This document shows, piece after piece, positions 8,881-18,814 of a stretch of DNA of 64,000 nt. The notes under the pieces were generated by a model. That model searched no databases, was not told the origin of the DNA, and saw nothing but the letters and a program-made list of their open reading frames with translations. The translations under genes were made by a program, and so were the position numbers. The stretch comes from Labilibaculum sp. DW002 (GTDB lineage: Bacteria; Bacteroidota; Bacteroidia; Bacteroidales; Marinifilaceae): NCBI RefSeq assembly GCF_029029525.1, contig NZ_JAKJSC010000006.1:62001-126000 (forward strand). Direction: 5' to 3'. Numbering within the stretch: the stretch's first letter is position 1; each line of letters opens with the position of its first letter.

Positions 8881-10662
8881 TTATTTCATGAATGCTTTAA
8901 CGACCATTATTTCTTCTTCGGATTCATTGATGATTTTATAAGATCCGGCTGCAGCAGGAATTACGAATGTTTCTGCATAATTAAATTGCTGTCTCATCCC
9001 ATTTTCCGTTTCTACAATTATACTTTTCCCCTCAACCAGTGAAAGTACATTGCATCTATTTTCTGTGTTGATAGCGACTTCTGTATTAAAGTGATATCGA
9101 TGCACATCGTAAGTGTGTTTATCGTGAGTTAGCAAATGATATTGTTTCCAATCTTTACCTTCCTCCAACAAATAAGGATGAGATATTAATTTGTTTTTCA
9201 CATATTGACCTTTGCGATCGAAATTCAAATTCTCCATTCCTCTTTCAACATTAATTGGACGAGGTTTTCCATCGAAATCGACACGTAACCAATCGTACAT
9301 TTTAAAGGTGAAAATATAAGGTGTTGTGCTAATTTCAAGTACCAAATTATCGGTTCCCGATCCATGAATGGTTCCCGGAGGAATCAAGAACAGATCGTGC
9401 TTATTCGAATCATGAATTTGTACATGCTTGGTAATATCAATCTCTTTTTTATTCTGATAACTGAATTGTAAATCGGCTTCAAATTTTTTCGGATCGATAT
9501 CCTCCTGAAATCCCAAATAACACTTGGCATCTTTACCAGAATCTAGAATATAATAGGTTTCTTCCTGAGTAAAACTCTCCCCAAAATGTTCTTTGATGTA
9601 TTCTGGCTGTGGATGACATTGAATGGAGAGGTTTCCTCCATCAAAAGTATCTAGAAAGTCAAATCGGATCGGAAATTCGTATCCGTATTGCTCCGAATGC
9701 TTACCCATTACCGCTTCTGTTTCTTGAAACATGATGCAATCGAAAGAGACTTCCAATAAATTTCCGCTACTCTCAAACAACAATCCGTTTTCTGGCACTA
9801 TCAACTCAAAAGACCAAGCATAATTGACAACTTCTTTATTTAGTCCATCAATTTTATCCATTACCCATTGGCCTCCCCATGCTCCTGGCTCGAACCAAGG
9901 ACGAACGCGGAAAATATTGTTTGCCATTTTTCGCAGGCCTTCACGCAAGGAATCTCCCTTCATCCAGGTAATTACATCCAAGCGCTGTTCATCTACAACA
10001 AAATCAATTTTAGGAAGAAGTGCCTGTTTGTGTTCATTCAAAACGATCCAATCGACAAAATAAAAGCGTTTGTACATCGGTTTGTTCTCGAATGGCGTAC
10101 TAGCTCCTAAATTGGTAATGCTTTGCGCACGAGCTCTAAATTGCAGTTCATTCTTTGGCAAATCAATGTAAATTAACTTGCCTTCCCAATTGGCCAAGGA
10201 AGCTCCCGGACCATAAATAATATTGATATCTGCTTCAGCATTTTGATCTAAACTTTCTAACTTTTGCTGATTAAAGAAATCCGATAAGGAAATGCTAGCT
10301 TTAGTTCCAAAAATTGGATTGTCACCACCTAAAAATGGCTCAATTAGTTGATCAATTTCAGCTTCTGCTTTCATTGCTGATTCAACATTTGCCCAATTCA
10401 CCTTTTTACCTAAAGACTTGAATTGAGCATTTAGATCTTCCTTCATCTGATCGTAGAAAACACCTACATATCCATCAATGATTATATTTTTCTCATTTTG
10501 CAATTCTTGAGCCAAGTGCTCAAAACCAACTTCAATCTTTCCATTTTCCATCTGCAGAGACGGATACAAATCGTATTTTCCTTTTTCTGTCTCACTTCTC
10601 TGAAGCGGAAGTAAGTATTGATCTGATTTTCTCTTATTTTCTATCATCCTATTATTTTTCAA
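8881..10662 (-). CDS. manA: Mannose-6-phosphate isomerase, class I, long form
   Basis: Cytoplasmic cupin-type phosphomannose isomerase converting mannose-6-phosphate to fructose-6-phosphate. At 593 residues it is about 200 longer than classical ManA. Residues ~1-180 form an N-terminal extension ([32 protein letters not shown]) of unclear role. The cupin core carries the zinc-site region ([10 protein letters not shown]) and [13 protein letters not shown]; the C-terminal part resembles the second jelly roll ([15 protein letters not shown]). No signal peptide is present. The annotated start overlaps the preceding glycosidase gene by 11 bp; a second ATG at 10647 would remove the overlap. Its place between two secreted mannosidases is strong evidence that mannose is the released sugar. 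Confidence 0.88.
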   Translation of the reverse strand: MKNNRMIENKRKSDQYLLPLQRSETEKGKYDLYPSLQMENGKIEVGFEHLAQELQNEKNIIIDGYVGVFYDQMKEDLNAQFKSLGKKVNWANVESAMKAEAEIDQLIEPFLGGDNPIFGTKASISLSDFFNQQKLESLDQNAEADINIIYGPGASLANWEGKLIYIDLPKNELQFRARAQSITNLGASTPFENKPMYKRFYFVDWIVLNEHKQALLPKIDFVVDEQRLDVITWMKGDSLREGLRKMANNIFRVRPWFEPGAWGGQWVMDKIDGLNKEVVNYAWSFELIVPENGLLFESSGNLLEVSFDCIMFQETEAVMGKHSEQYGYEFPIRFDFLDTFDGGNLSIQCHPQPEYIKEHFGESFTQEETYYILDSGKDAKCYLGFQEDIDPKKFEADLQFSYQNKKEIDITKHVQIHDSNKHDLFLIPPGTIHGSGTDNLVLEISTTPYIFTFKMYDWLRVDFDGKPRPINVERGMENLNFDRKGQYVKNKLISHPYLLEEGKDWKQYHLLTHDKHTYDVHRYHFNTEVAINTENRCNVLSLVEGKSIIVETENGMRQQFNYAETFVIPAAAGSYKIINESEEEIMVVKAFMK

Positions 10663-11944
10663 CTTCTTCTTCTAACATCTCAATCGCCTTGTACAATACG
10701 CCTGCCGAACCACGGAACGTTCCCGATCCTGTTGGCTCATTTTTCTGTGTATACCACTCGTAAAAACCATCGTTCACAACTACTCTGTTTGTCATTGGCT
10801 GTAATTGCTCAAACGCTTCTTTTACAAATCCATATTTTACCAATTGCTGAATCATTCTTGCTCCAAACCAAGTCCAGTCGCCTCCATTCTGATAACCGTA
10901 AGGATACATTCCTTTGTTCTCAAAAGATCCTTCTGGATAAGGAGGATACATGGTTAAGCCAATAGAACCAGCTCCAGAAGCTTTTACATTGGCAATCATT
11001 TTGTTCAAGGAAACTTTAATCTGATCTTTATTTAATAAACCTGCTTCTATCGCTACGGCTGTTCCACCATGATAGAAAATCTCATTTTCATTAAAACTTT
11101 CAGGAAAAGGAGAACCATCCAAATAAACATGAGGAATAAACTTTTTATTTTCATTATCCCAAAGATATTTCATGGTATTTTTTGCAAGATCATTTCTAAC
11201 CAATCTCCATTTTCCTTCTTTCGAAGGATCCAATTCCAATAAGTTGTCTATAGCAATTAAAAACATTGCATTGTCGTAAATGTCAACACAATACTTGGTA
11301 TCCTCAGTAATGTAAACTCCCCAAGGGTGGCAATGTTGAACGTCGCCCCAATCGGAAGTCGTTGCTCCCCAAATCATTCCATGTTCTTTACTCCATCGGT
11401 GATTCAATAGAAATTCCATAGCCCATTCCATGCGATCGGCAACGGTTTTATCGCCTATTTTCTCTTTCAAGAAATTCTTATCTCCAGTTTTTTGAACGTA
11501 CTTGTAAACTGCCTGAACCAAAGATGCTTCGTGATCTGTCTCAACCGTGTTTTTATGACCGCAATAAGTTGGTTCCAAATCATTGTAGATGTATGTGTAT
11601 CCACCTTCAACATCTACGGCCTTTTCTTTCGGAATAAATCCATCAATAATGTTTCCATCATCCCCTTGCAACCTAAAAAATACCCGCAGGTTTTCCTTGA
11701 GTTCTTCTTTGGGATATACTTCTGCTGATAGTTCGATAAAAGTATTGTAATCGCGAATCCATACTTCGCCATATCCATCACCTGCATTAAAACCGGTTTT
11801 TACCACTTCCAATGCTTTCTTTTTCACGAAAGCGAAGTCTTCATTCTCCAATATCGACTTCTTCAATTCTTCGCTTATTTTTGAATTGTTCCCACAACTT
11901 ACCAAAACAAGCAAGCTCAAAAGCAAGCCACAAATCTTTTTCAT
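10652..11944 (-). CDS. (alpha/alpha)6-barrel glycosidase, lipoprotein, family uncertain
   Basis: Predicted secreted glycosidase of about 430 residues. I chose the ATG at 11944 because it gives a clean lipoprotein signal ([18 protein letters not shown]); the ATG 30 bases upstream adds ten polar residues and overlaps the GH92 stop. The body has features of six-hairpin glycosidases: [38 protein letters not shown], and the C-terminal [13 protein letters not shown]. Acidic residues in WIRDYNT, TSDWGD and GGDWTW are candidate catalytic groups. It resembles GH63/GH37/MGH1-like or GH125-like enzymes only in general layout, and I cannot assign a family. Its operon context predicts action on manno-oligosaccharides or N-glycans. 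Confidence 0.75.
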   Translation of the reverse strand: MKKICGLLLSLLVLVSCGNNSKISEELKKSILENEDFAFVKKKALEVVKTGFNAGDGYGEVWIRDYNTFIELSAEVYPKEELKENLRVFFRLQGDDGNIIDGFIPKEKAVDVEGGYTYIYNDLEPTYCGHKNTVETDHEASLVQAVYKYVQKTGDKNFLKEKIGDKTVADRMEWAMEFLLNHRWSKEHGMIWGATTSDWGDVQHCHPWGVYITEDTKYCVDIYDNAMFLIAIDNLLELDPSKEGKWRLVRNDLAKNTMKYLWDNENKKFIPHVYLDGSPFPESFNENEIFYHGGTAVAIEAGLLNKDQIKVSLNKMIANVKASGAGSIGLTMYPPYPEGSFENKGMYPYGYQNGGDWTWFGARMIQQLVKYGFVKEAFEQLQPMTNRVVVNDGFYEWYTQKNEPTGSGTFRGSAGVLYKAIEMLEEEVEK

Positions 11945-11966
11945 ATTCAGTGATTTAGTATATTTT

Positions 11967-14270
11967 CTAATCATTTTTCTTTTTGAATTCCAGTCTTGCT
12001 CCTTTGATTAAATCTTTGAATGAAACAGAATTATTCTCCAGTACTTTTCCATTCAATTTTACTGATTCAACCAAGAACCTTTCTGGCGAATTGTTTTCCA
12101 CTTTTATATGAATGCTTTTTCCAGAGTAATAATCAGGGTTTAGCTGAATCGTTATTTCATCAAAAGCCGGACTGCCAATTTGCATGCTTGGATTTTCGCC
12201 AGATAAGCCAGCCACATCAAACAAACCAATAGAAGCCATTACATACCAAGCCCCCAATTGCCCCTGATCCTCATCTTGTCCGTAACCATATCCGTGAATT
12301 GGATCGGAACCATAAAATTCGTTGCAGATTGTTCTTGTCCAGAATTGTGTTTTTTCTGGCTCTCCAGAGAAATTATACAGCCAAGGAATATGCAAACTAG
12401 GTTGATTTCCATGATTGTAAATGGTTTTAACACCTGCAAAAGCATTAATTTCTTTACCTCCACCAAAACCATTCTTTCGAGACGCTATAAATATCGAATC
12501 CAATCGTTCATTGAATCGTTCATTACCAATCTTTTCTACTAATTTTTGGGGTTCATGAGGCACATAAAAAGTGTATTGCCATGAATTTCCTTCCTGAAAA
12601 CCTCTCCATGGCTCTAAGGGATCGAAGTCAGAAATAAACATTCCATTTTCATCTTTCGGACGAATAAAACCGATAGAAGAATCAAATATATTTTCCCAAT
12701 TTCCAGAGAGTTTCATCAACTGATTGTACTCCTTTGTCTTATTCATTTGCTTTGCAAATTGGGCAACAGCATGTGCCGAAAAGGAATATTCCAGCACATG
12801 AGACGCAGAAAATGCACTCGCCTCCGGAATCTCTCCCCACTCTTCCTGATGTGGAATAAATCCGTTCTCCAAAAAGCTTTTCACATCCATTTTCCCGGCG
12901 CCAAGCGGTCGGTTTTCCCAGCCTAATTCATTCGCTAATGCTGCTTTAAATGCTAAATCGGTATCGTAATTTCTGATACCACAATTGTATGCAGAGGCGA
13001 TTATGAGTCCGACATAATTGGTTCCAACACCAGAAACATATCGGCTATTTGCTAAGCCATCGCTAAACCAACCTGTATCTTTGTACACTTGCAAATGTGT
13101 CTGCACAAAGTCATTGTAATATTCAGGCCAAGCCAAGGTCCAAAGTTGTGTTAGATTCCAAAAAGCTCCCCAAACCGCATCGGTATTGTAGAAATTAAAT
13201 TGTGGCGTTCCATCTTCGTTTAACGGAAGTTGCCCAATGGTGCCGTCATTTTTTGGGTAAGTTCCGTTTACATCATTAGCCAATCCTCTTCCTAATAATG
13301 CATGATACAAACCTGTGTAGAACTTAACTTTATCAGTTTCAGATTCTCCTTTAATAAGAATCTTGTTTAATTCGGTATTCCAGATATGATTTGCATCTTC
13401 TTTAGCTTCTGCAAAAGCTTTCCCTTCAGCCATTAAGTTTTCACGGGCATTCTCAACGGATGTGTAAGATAGAGCCAATTGAACTTCGATTGTTTCCGCT
13501 TCCTGTGTTGTAAATGAAAAATAGAAACCTGCTCCTTTTCCAGATATTTCAGATTGATTCGCAATAATTGAATCACCTCGAAACACGCCAAATTCAGTCA
13601 TTTCTTTGTTCAATTTGGCAACAAAATACATGTTTACAGTTGAGCCCTTCTGATACTTTTTTACATATTCTGGTGCTGTTTCTACCCATCCTTCCACAGT
13701 ATACTCATCAATTCGTTTTACTTCTGCATCAACAACTTTACCACTTTCACCTTGCTGATTTCCAATATCAAACAACAAATGTGCTTTTTTATTGGCTGGA
13801 TATGTGTACTGGTGAATTGCTACTCGTTTGGTAGCTGTTAATTCTGCAGTTATATCGTAATCGGCTAAATCGACTTTATAATAACCCGGCTGTGCAATTT
13901 CCGATTCTTTCTTGAATCTTGATCGGTAGCCCAAATCAGGATTCTCTAATTTTCCGGGAGTCGTAATCAATTTCCCATTTGTAGGCATTAGCACAATACC
14001 ACCCAATTGAAATTCATGAACATTTGCAAATCCTTCAATAGATTCATGTCGATCATCGTAACCAACTGCTTCCCAACCCCAATTGTTTCCATAATGACCA
14101 TTGGTTGTTGGTGCTGGCTTTGCCATTCCGAATGGAAGAGCAGCTGGTGTGTAAAAAAACCACCGGCTATGTGCTGTTCCAATGTTAGGATCAACATATT
14201 TTACCAAATCCTCTTTGGTAGAACATGAACTAACTACTAATAACAACATTAAACCAACAAAACAATTCAT
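11967..14270 (-). CDS. GH92 alpha-mannosidase, lipoprotein
   Basis: Second GH92 exo-alpha-mannosidase of the operon, with the usual family length (about 767 residues). The start at 14270 gives an ordinary lipoprotein signal (MNCFVGLMLLLVVSSC). The in-frame ATG at 14336 adds 22 residues that spoil the signal peptide and would place the ATGTTYRAACAT operator inside the gene. The core begins at LVKYVDPNIGTAHSRWFF; the acid motif is QEGNSWQYTFYVPHEP, followed by GQDEDQGQLGAWYVMASIG. It lacks the N-terminal sandwich domain of the other GH92. The two paralogues probably differ in linkage preference. It lies downstream of the ROK kinase gene with a 77-bp gap holding a candidate operator. Confidence 0.92.
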   Translation of the reverse strand: MNCFVGLMLLLVVSSCSTKEDLVKYVDPNIGTAHSRWFFYTPAALPFGMAKPAPTTNGHYGNNWGWEAVGYDDRHESIEGFANVHEFQLGGIVLMPTNGKLITTPGKLENPDLGYRSRFKKESEIAQPGYYKVDLADYDITAELTATKRVAIHQYTYPANKKAHLLFDIGNQQGESGKVVDAEVKRIDEYTVEGWVETAPEYVKKYQKGSTVNMYFVAKLNKEMTEFGVFRGDSIIANQSEISGKGAGFYFSFTTQEAETIEVQLALSYTSVENARENLMAEGKAFAEAKEDANHIWNTELNKILIKGESETDKVKFYTGLYHALLGRGLANDVNGTYPKNDGTIGQLPLNEDGTPQFNFYNTDAVWGAFWNLTQLWTLAWPEYYNDFVQTHLQVYKDTGWFSDGLANSRYVSGVGTNYVGLIIASAYNCGIRNYDTDLAFKAALANELGWENRPLGAGKMDVKSFLENGFIPHQEEWGEIPEASAFSASHVLEYSFSAHAVAQFAKQMNKTKEYNQLMKLSGNWENIFDSSIGFIRPKDENGMFISDFDPLEPWRGFQEGNSWQYTFYVPHEPQKLVEKIGNERFNERLDSIFIASRKNGFGGGKEINAFAGVKTIYNHGNQPSLHIPWLYNFSGEPEKTQFWTRTICNEFYGSDPIHGYGYGQDEDQGQLGAWYVMASIGLFDVAGLSGENPSMQIGSPAFDEITIQLNPDYYSGKSIHIKVENNSPERFLVESVKLNGKVLENNSVSFKDLIKGARLEFKKKND

Positions 14271-14277
14271 TGTTCTA

Positions 14278-14289
14278 ATGTTTGAACAT
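14278..14289. promoter_or_regulatory. Candidate GntR operator before GH92
   Basis: Perfect palindrome ATGTT-TG-AACAT, eight bases upstream of the preferred GH92 start. The same 12-mer lies at 16028-16039 at the gntR promoter. Its occurrence at only these two spots among the starts I examined in this operon makes it the best candidate binding site for the adjacent GntR protein. Confidence 0.5.
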
Positions 14290-14347
14290 ATAGAAAAACA
14301 CACTTTTACAAAACCTATTACAGTATTCATTATCATATCGTTATCGA

Positions 14348-15283
14348 TTACATGTGTTGTAATTGAGTTTTAACAGATTGCCAAAATTCCTCACCTAACA
14401 GTTGTGCTCCTCCAACAAAAGCAGCAGATTCTTGCAAATCTGAATATTCAACTCTTACGTCTAAGCCTTCCTTCTTAAACTGTTCATTCATGGCTCCATC
14501 GAACAAATTGGATGCTTTCGAAATATTACCTCCAAAAACCACTGTTTCAACCTTAAATTTCTTTATCCATGGAGAAAGAAGTAGTGCTAACTTCTCACCA
14601 AAATCTACAAACAATTCCTTTGCTTGTAAATCTTCTATTGCCAAATCCGCAATTTCCTTTACACCTGTCAATTTTGTTCCCGTACGCTCAAAATATCGAT
14701 TTAGAAGTCCTCTTGTAGAGAAATAATCATCAGCGATGCCTTTTTCGAAAGGTAGATGCCAAATACATCCATTTTCAGGTACTGTATCCTCAACTATGAC
14801 CGGAATTCCATCCGACAAGAAAGCAGAGCCTAAACCGGTTCCTAAGGTGATTGCCAAATTTTTTTTAGTGCCACTTAGTTTACCAGAGAAATATTCTCCT
14901 ATGGCAAAAGCTGTAGCATCATTTATAAAACGAATTGGTACTTCATCCAGTTTCAACAATTGCTGCAATTCTGACTCTACATTCACATTATTCAAGTTCT
15001 GAAACTTCCCATTTAATCCAGAGAATAAACCAATACCATTCACGTAATCGAAAGGTCCAGGCATCGCAATACCAATTCCCTCTATCTGTTCTCCGTCAAG
15101 CTTACCAATACACGTTTGTAAAAGGCGGGCAAAAGCAGAAACAATTTCCTCCTTGCTAGCTTGGTTATTTAAAGCAGAGTGAGAAAAGCTTTCTTCAAGT
15201 AATTTTCTGCTATTCAGATCATAGGCTGCACAACTAATGTGACTTCCTCCAACATCTACTCCAATCGAAATCTTATTATTCAT
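14348..15283 (-). CDS. ROK family sugar kinase
   Basis: Cytoplasmic ROK-family kinase of 311 residues, probably phosphorylating hexose (mannose by context) with ATP. The phosphate-binding motif IGVDVGGSHIS is at residues 6-16, GIGIAMPGPFDY near 85, FINDATAFAIGEY near 130 (catalytic Asp of NDA) and LAITLGTGLGSAFL near 160. The Cys-rich zinc motif CxCGxxGCxE typical of ROK proteins is missing; VPENGCIWHLPF stands in that region. No helix-turn-helix is present, so it is a kinase rather than a repressor. It follows gntR by 6 bp. Mannokinase followed by the isomerase gives a complete path from free mannose to fructose-6-phosphate. Confidence 0.88.
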   Translation of the reverse strand: MNNKISIGVDVGGSHISCAAYDLNSRKLLEESFSHSALNNQASKEEIVSAFARLLQTCIGKLDGEQIEGIGIAMPGPFDYVNGIGLFSGLNGKFQNLNNVNVESELQQLLKLDEVPIRFINDATAFAIGEYFSGKLSGTKKNLAITLGTGLGSAFLSDGIPVIVEDTVPENGCIWHLPFEKGIADDYFSTRGLLNRYFERTGTKLTGVKEIADLAIEDLQAKELFVDFGEKLALLLSPWIKKFKVETVVFGGNISKASNLFDGAMNEQFKKEGLDVRVEYSDLQESAAFVGGAQLLGEEFWQSVKTQLQHM

Positions 15284-15289
15284 GCTAAA

Positions 15290-16018
15290 CTATCTTGTAA
15301 TGGTTATTGAATAGGTAAATTTTTCAGCGATGTAAAAACCAATATTGTATTCCAACGGTCTGTTGCCTGGATCGGAAACATAACGCTCACGAACCAAAAT
15401 TGGATCTCCTTTTTTAATTTGTAGACGATCTGCTGTAATTTTAGATGCTAATTTTGCCTTAATTTCTTCTTTTGAAATAGATGGAACCACATTGTATTGA
15501 TTCTCCAAAATGCTGTAAAGCGGTTTGGTAAAATCTTCATTCCCTGTCATTCCAATTCTTGGATGAAAATAGCTTTCGAAGAATACAAAAGGTCCATCTT
15601 TAAAGCCTCTTAGTCGAGACAAACAAAGAATTTTCTCACCTTCCGGAATATTAAAAAAGCTAGCAATTTTAGCTGATACTTTTACCCATTTAGCTTCAAT
15701 CAAAAAATTCACAAAATCAACTCCTTGATCAGACATTTCTTGCGTAAAACTTCCCCAACTATCTAAATTTGTAGTAATTCCCTTCTCTGCAACCTTCGTT
15801 CCAATTCCTTTCTTGCGGATCAATAATCCTTCGTATTCCAACTTATTAGTTGCTTGGCGTAAAGTATTTCTAGAAATCCCCAAACGTTTCGCCAAATCAA
15901 CTTCCTTTGGCAAAAATCCACCATTTTTATATTCAGGGAGTTCCATCATTTCTCTTAGCAAGCTCTCTACCTGAGCATGCAAAGGAAGCGGACTGTTATG
16001 ATCTATCTTTAATTCCAT
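15290..16018 (-). CDS. GntR/HutC-family transcriptional regulator
   Basis: Winged-helix repressor of about 242 residues with a GntR DNA-binding domain (PLHAQVESLLREMME, LGISRNTLRQATNKLEYEGLLIRKKGIGT) and a C-terminal UTRA ligand domain (residues ~90-240, ending EYNIGFYIAEKFTYSITI). I prefer the ATG at 16018. In-frame ATGs further upstream fall inside or beyond a perfect -7 box and a palindromic operator, so they would lie at or before the transcription start. It is the first gene of the mannoside operon and the operator spans its own start region, implying autoregulation. The ligand is probably a phosphorylated sugar, as for other UTRA proteins, but this is inferred. Confidence 0.88.
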   Translation of the reverse strand: MELKIDHNSPLPLHAQVESLLREMMELPEYKNGGFLPKEVDLAKRLGISRNTLRQATNKLEYEGLLIRKKGIGTKVAEKGITTNLDSWGSFTQEMSDQGVDFVNFLIEAKWVKVSAKIASFFNIPEGEKILCLSRLRGFKDGPFVFFESYFHPRIGMTGNEDFTKPLYSILENQYNVVPSISKEEIKAKLASKITADRLQIKKGDPILVRERYVSDPGNRPLEYNIGFYIAEKFTYSITITR

Positions 16019-16027
16019 TTTGTACAT

Positions 16028-16039
16028 ATGTTTGAACAT
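16028..16039. promoter_or_regulatory. Candidate autoregulatory operator of gntR
   Basis: Perfect palindrome ATGTT-TG-AACAT, identical to 14278-14289. It starts directly downstream of the -7 box at 16042-16049, overlapping the expected transcription start, the position expected for a repressor site. Confidence 0.55.
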
Positions 16040-16041
16040 GT

Positions 16042-16071
16042 CAAATTTATACAATAAAATTTAATTTCCAA
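16042..16071 (-). promoter_or_regulatory. Promoter of gntR and the mannoside operon
   Basis: On the minus strand TTGG (16071-16068), then 18 bases, then TAAATTTG (16049-16042), an exact TAnnTTTG -7 box with good spacing. Transcription would start about six bases on, inside the operator. Confidence 0.6.
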
Positions 16072-16104
16072 TATTATTCTTTTCCCAGAATTTACGACAC
16101 AAAA

Positions 16105-16128
16105 AAAGCTCACCCGAAGGTGAGCTTT
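16105..16128 (-). terminator. Terminator of the ATP synthase operon
   Basis: Perfect AAAGCTCACC / GGTGAGCTTT stem with CGAA loop, 43 bases after the atpG stop and followed by a T-run on the minus strand. Confidence 0.85.
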
Positions 16129-16170
16129 GCAGCAATTATAAATTGTTTTAATATGGTCTTTTAAACTAGC

Positions 16171-17043
16171 TTAGTTCGCTAGTGCATTTGCTCCGGACAC
16201 AATCTCAAGTATTTCATTTGTAATAGCAGCCTGACGAGCTTGATTATAATGCAATTTAAGGTCTTGAATCAAGTCACTAGCATTATCGGTCGCTTTATGC
16301 ATCGATGTCATTCGAGCGCCGTGTTCTGATGCTATAGAGTCCAATATAGCTCCAAAGAATTGTGTTTTCAGAGATTTAGGAATTAAATTTTCCAAAATCT
16401 CTTCCTGATTTGGTTCAAAAATATATTCACTTTGTGTGTCATTATCTTCAGCTGACTGAACAACTGGTAAAAATTGCTCATTGGTTAAGATCTGAACACC
16501 AGCATTTTTAAATCGGTTATAAACCAGTTCAACTTTATCATATGTTCCAGCTACAAAATCTTGCATTACAGAAGATGCTATCGCAGAAACATTTTTAAAA
16601 TTCAACTCATTGTAAACTTCATTATGCTCACCAATCACATTTAAGCTCTTGCGAAGAATTTCATATCCTTGTTTTCCAATGGCTAAAACATGCAGAGAAC
16701 CTTTCTCATTCTGCTCCTTGTAGACACCTCTCGCAAGTTCGTTAACGCGCTTAAATACATTAGAATTAAAAGCACCACACAAACCTTTATTCGATGTTAT
16801 AGCAACTAATAAAACTTTATCAGTCTTACGCTCTCCGCCATAAATATTTTCTTCAGAATCGCTTAAACTACCTGATAAACTTCCAAGAATTTCTTGCAAT
16901 TTATCAGCATAGGGACGAATTTGAACAATTGCATCCTGAGCTTTCTTCAGTTTGGCAGCCGATACCATTTTCATTGCAGCAGTAACCTGTTTGGTTTTCT
17001 CTACAGATGATATTCGGGTACGTATTTCCTTTAAATTGGCCAT
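16171..17043 (-). CDS. atpG: ATP synthase subunit gamma
   Basis: Central rotor stalk of F1, 290 residues. The N-terminal coiled-coil strand (LKEIRTRISSVEKTKQVTAAMKMVSAAKLKKAQ) and the C-terminal partner helix (EHGARMTSMHKATDNASDLI...LHYNQARQAAITNEILEIVSGA) are both typical. The segment TSNKGLCGAFNSNV is well conserved. It is the last gene of the operon, 89 bp after atpA, and is followed by a strong hairpin terminator. The position is cytoplasmic, inside the alpha/beta ring. Confidence 0.97.
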   Translation of the reverse strand: MANLKEIRTRISSVEKTKQVTAAMKMVSAAKLKKAQDAIVQIRPYADKLQEILGSLSGSLSDSEENIYGGERKTDKVLLVAITSNKGLCGAFNSNVFKRVNELARGVYKEQNEKGSLHVLAIGKQGYEILRKSLNVIGEHNEVYNELNFKNVSAIASSVMQDFVAGTYDKVELVYNRFKNAGVQILTNEQFLPVVQSAEDNDTQSEYIFEPNQEEILENLIPKSLKTQFFGAILDSIASEHGARMTSMHKATDNASDLIQDLKLHYNQARQAAITNEILEIVSGANALAN

Positions 17044-17132
17044 TTACAATATTTTGGGCTCTTGGTAGAAAGCCTTTGGTTTTTAGCTATTAAACTAAAA
17101 ACCAAGAACAATCAACTTTAAGCTTTTATACT

Positions 17133-18734
17133 TTATTTATATTTTGCAGAAATTTCAGCAGCAACAGATTTCATAACATCCTGTGCTTCTTGAGTATATT
17201 TTCCTGCTCCCAACTCGCTTAAAACATCTTTGTGCTTCAAGTCCATCAAATCAATAAAATCAACTTCAAATTCTTTTACTTTTTCTACAGGAACATCTCT
17301 TAAAAGTCCTTGGGAACCACAGTAAAGAATAGCTACTTGCTTATCAACAGTTACTGGAGAATATTGACCTTGCTTAAGAATCTCAACATTTTTAGCACCT
17401 TTGTTTAGTACAGATAATGTTGCCGCATCCATATCAGAGCCGAACTTGGCAAAAGCCTCAAGTTCACGATATTGTGCCTGATCAAGTTTCAAAGTACCTG
17501 CCACCTTCTTCATCGATTTAATCTGAGCATTACCCCCCACACGCGATACCGAAATACCTACGTTAATAGCCGGACGAATACCTGCATTAAATAAATCTGA
17601 CTCAAGGAAAATCTGTCCATCTGTAATCGAAATTACATTGGTTGGTATATAAGCGGATACATCACCTGCCTGAGTTTCAATAATTGGAAGTGCAGTTAAA
17701 GAACCGCCACCTTTAATAATTGATTCTCCATTCTCATCCTTAGCCTCAACTAAACTTTTTGGTAAATCATTCATCTGACGAGCAATATCGTCAGAATCGA
17801 TAATTTTTGCCGCACGCTCTAATAATCTTGAGTGAAGGTAAAATACATCACCTGGATATGCCTCACGCCCTGGTGGACGACGAAGTAGTAGAGAAACCTC
17901 ACGATACGAAACCGCTTGTTTCGATAAATCATCATAAATAATCAAAGCAGGACGACCTGTATCACGGAAAAATTCACCAATAGAAGCCCCTGCAAATGGT
18001 GCATAAAATTGGAGTGCAGCAGGATCAGATGCAGTTGCCATCACAATAGTTGTGTAAGCCATTGCGCCATGATCTTCTAATGTTTTAGCAATATTTGCTA
18101 CCGTAGAACCTTTCTGCCCAATTGCAACATAGATACAATAAACCGGCTCTCCTTTGTCGTAAAATTCCTTCTGGTTGATAATGGTATCAATCGCAATGGC
18201 AGTTTTACCTGTCTGACGGTCACCAATAATCAACTCACGCTGTCCACGGCCAATAGGAATCATGGCATCAACCGATTTTAAACCTGTTTGAAGAGGCTCA
18301 GTAACTGGCTGACGATACAAAACACCAGGTGCTTTACGTTCCAAAGGCATCTCATAAGTTTTACCTTGTATCTCACCCTTACCATCAACTGGTTCACCAA
18401 TGGTATTGATCACACGCCCTAACATACCTTCTCCCACATTAATGGAAGCAATACGTTTTGTTCGTTTTACTGTATCTCCTTCTTTAATACCCTGAGATTC
18501 GCCAAGCAATACAGCTCCAACATTATCCTCTTCAAGGTTGAGAACGATACCTAGAACTCCGTTCTGAAATTCGATAAGCTCGTTTGATCCAACGTGTGAC
18601 AAACCGTAAATACGGGCAATTCCATCACCCACTTGTAGTACGGTTCCAACTTCTTCAAGTTGTGCTTCGGTTTTAAGACCTTCTAATTGTTGTTTTAGAA
18701 TTTCCGAAACTTCAGCAGGTTTAATACTAGCCAT
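17133..18734 (-). CDS. atpA: ATP synthase subunit alpha
   Basis: Non-catalytic nucleotide-binding subunit of F1, 533 residues, slightly longer than E. coli AtpA (513). The Walker A loop [13 protein letters not shown] is near residues 170-182. The Walker B region is [13 protein letters not shown], and the signature [12 protein letters not shown] follows. The N-terminal 20 residues ([13 protein letters not shown]) would contact subunit delta. Gene spacing is 80 bp to atpH and 89 bp to atpG. The partner beta subunit (atpD) is not in this operon. Confidence 0.98.
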   Translation of the reverse strand: MASIKPAEVSEILKQQLEGLKTEAQLEEVGTVLQVGDGIARIYGLSHVGSNELIEFQNGVLGIVLNLEEDNVGAVLLGESQGIKEGDTVKRTKRIASINVGEGMLGRVINTIGEPVDGKGEIQGKTYEMPLERKAPGVLYRQPVTEPLQTGLKSVDAMIPIGRGQRELIIGDRQTGKTAIAIDTIINQKEFYDKGEPVYCIYVAIGQKGSTVANIAKTLEDHGAMAYTTIVMATASDPAALQFYAPFAGASIGEFFRDTGRPALIIYDDLSKQAVSYREVSLLLRRPPGREAYPGDVFYLHSRLLERAAKIIDSDDIARQMNDLPKSLVEAKDENGESIIKGGGSLTALPIIETQAGDVSAYIPTNVISITDGQIFLESDLFNAGIRPAINVGISVSRVGGNAQIKSMKKVAGTLKLDQAQYRELEAFAKFGSDMDAATLSVLNKGAKNVEILKQGQYSPVTVDKQVAILYCGSQGLLRDVPVEKVKEFEVDFIDLMDLKHKDVLSELGAGKYTQEAQDVMKSVAAEISAKYK

Positions 18735-18814
18735 ATTTATACTATTTAAACAATTTATAGTGCCTTAAGTAATATCAATCTTACTGTGTTTAAAGGAAAA
18801 TTCCAATAAACACC

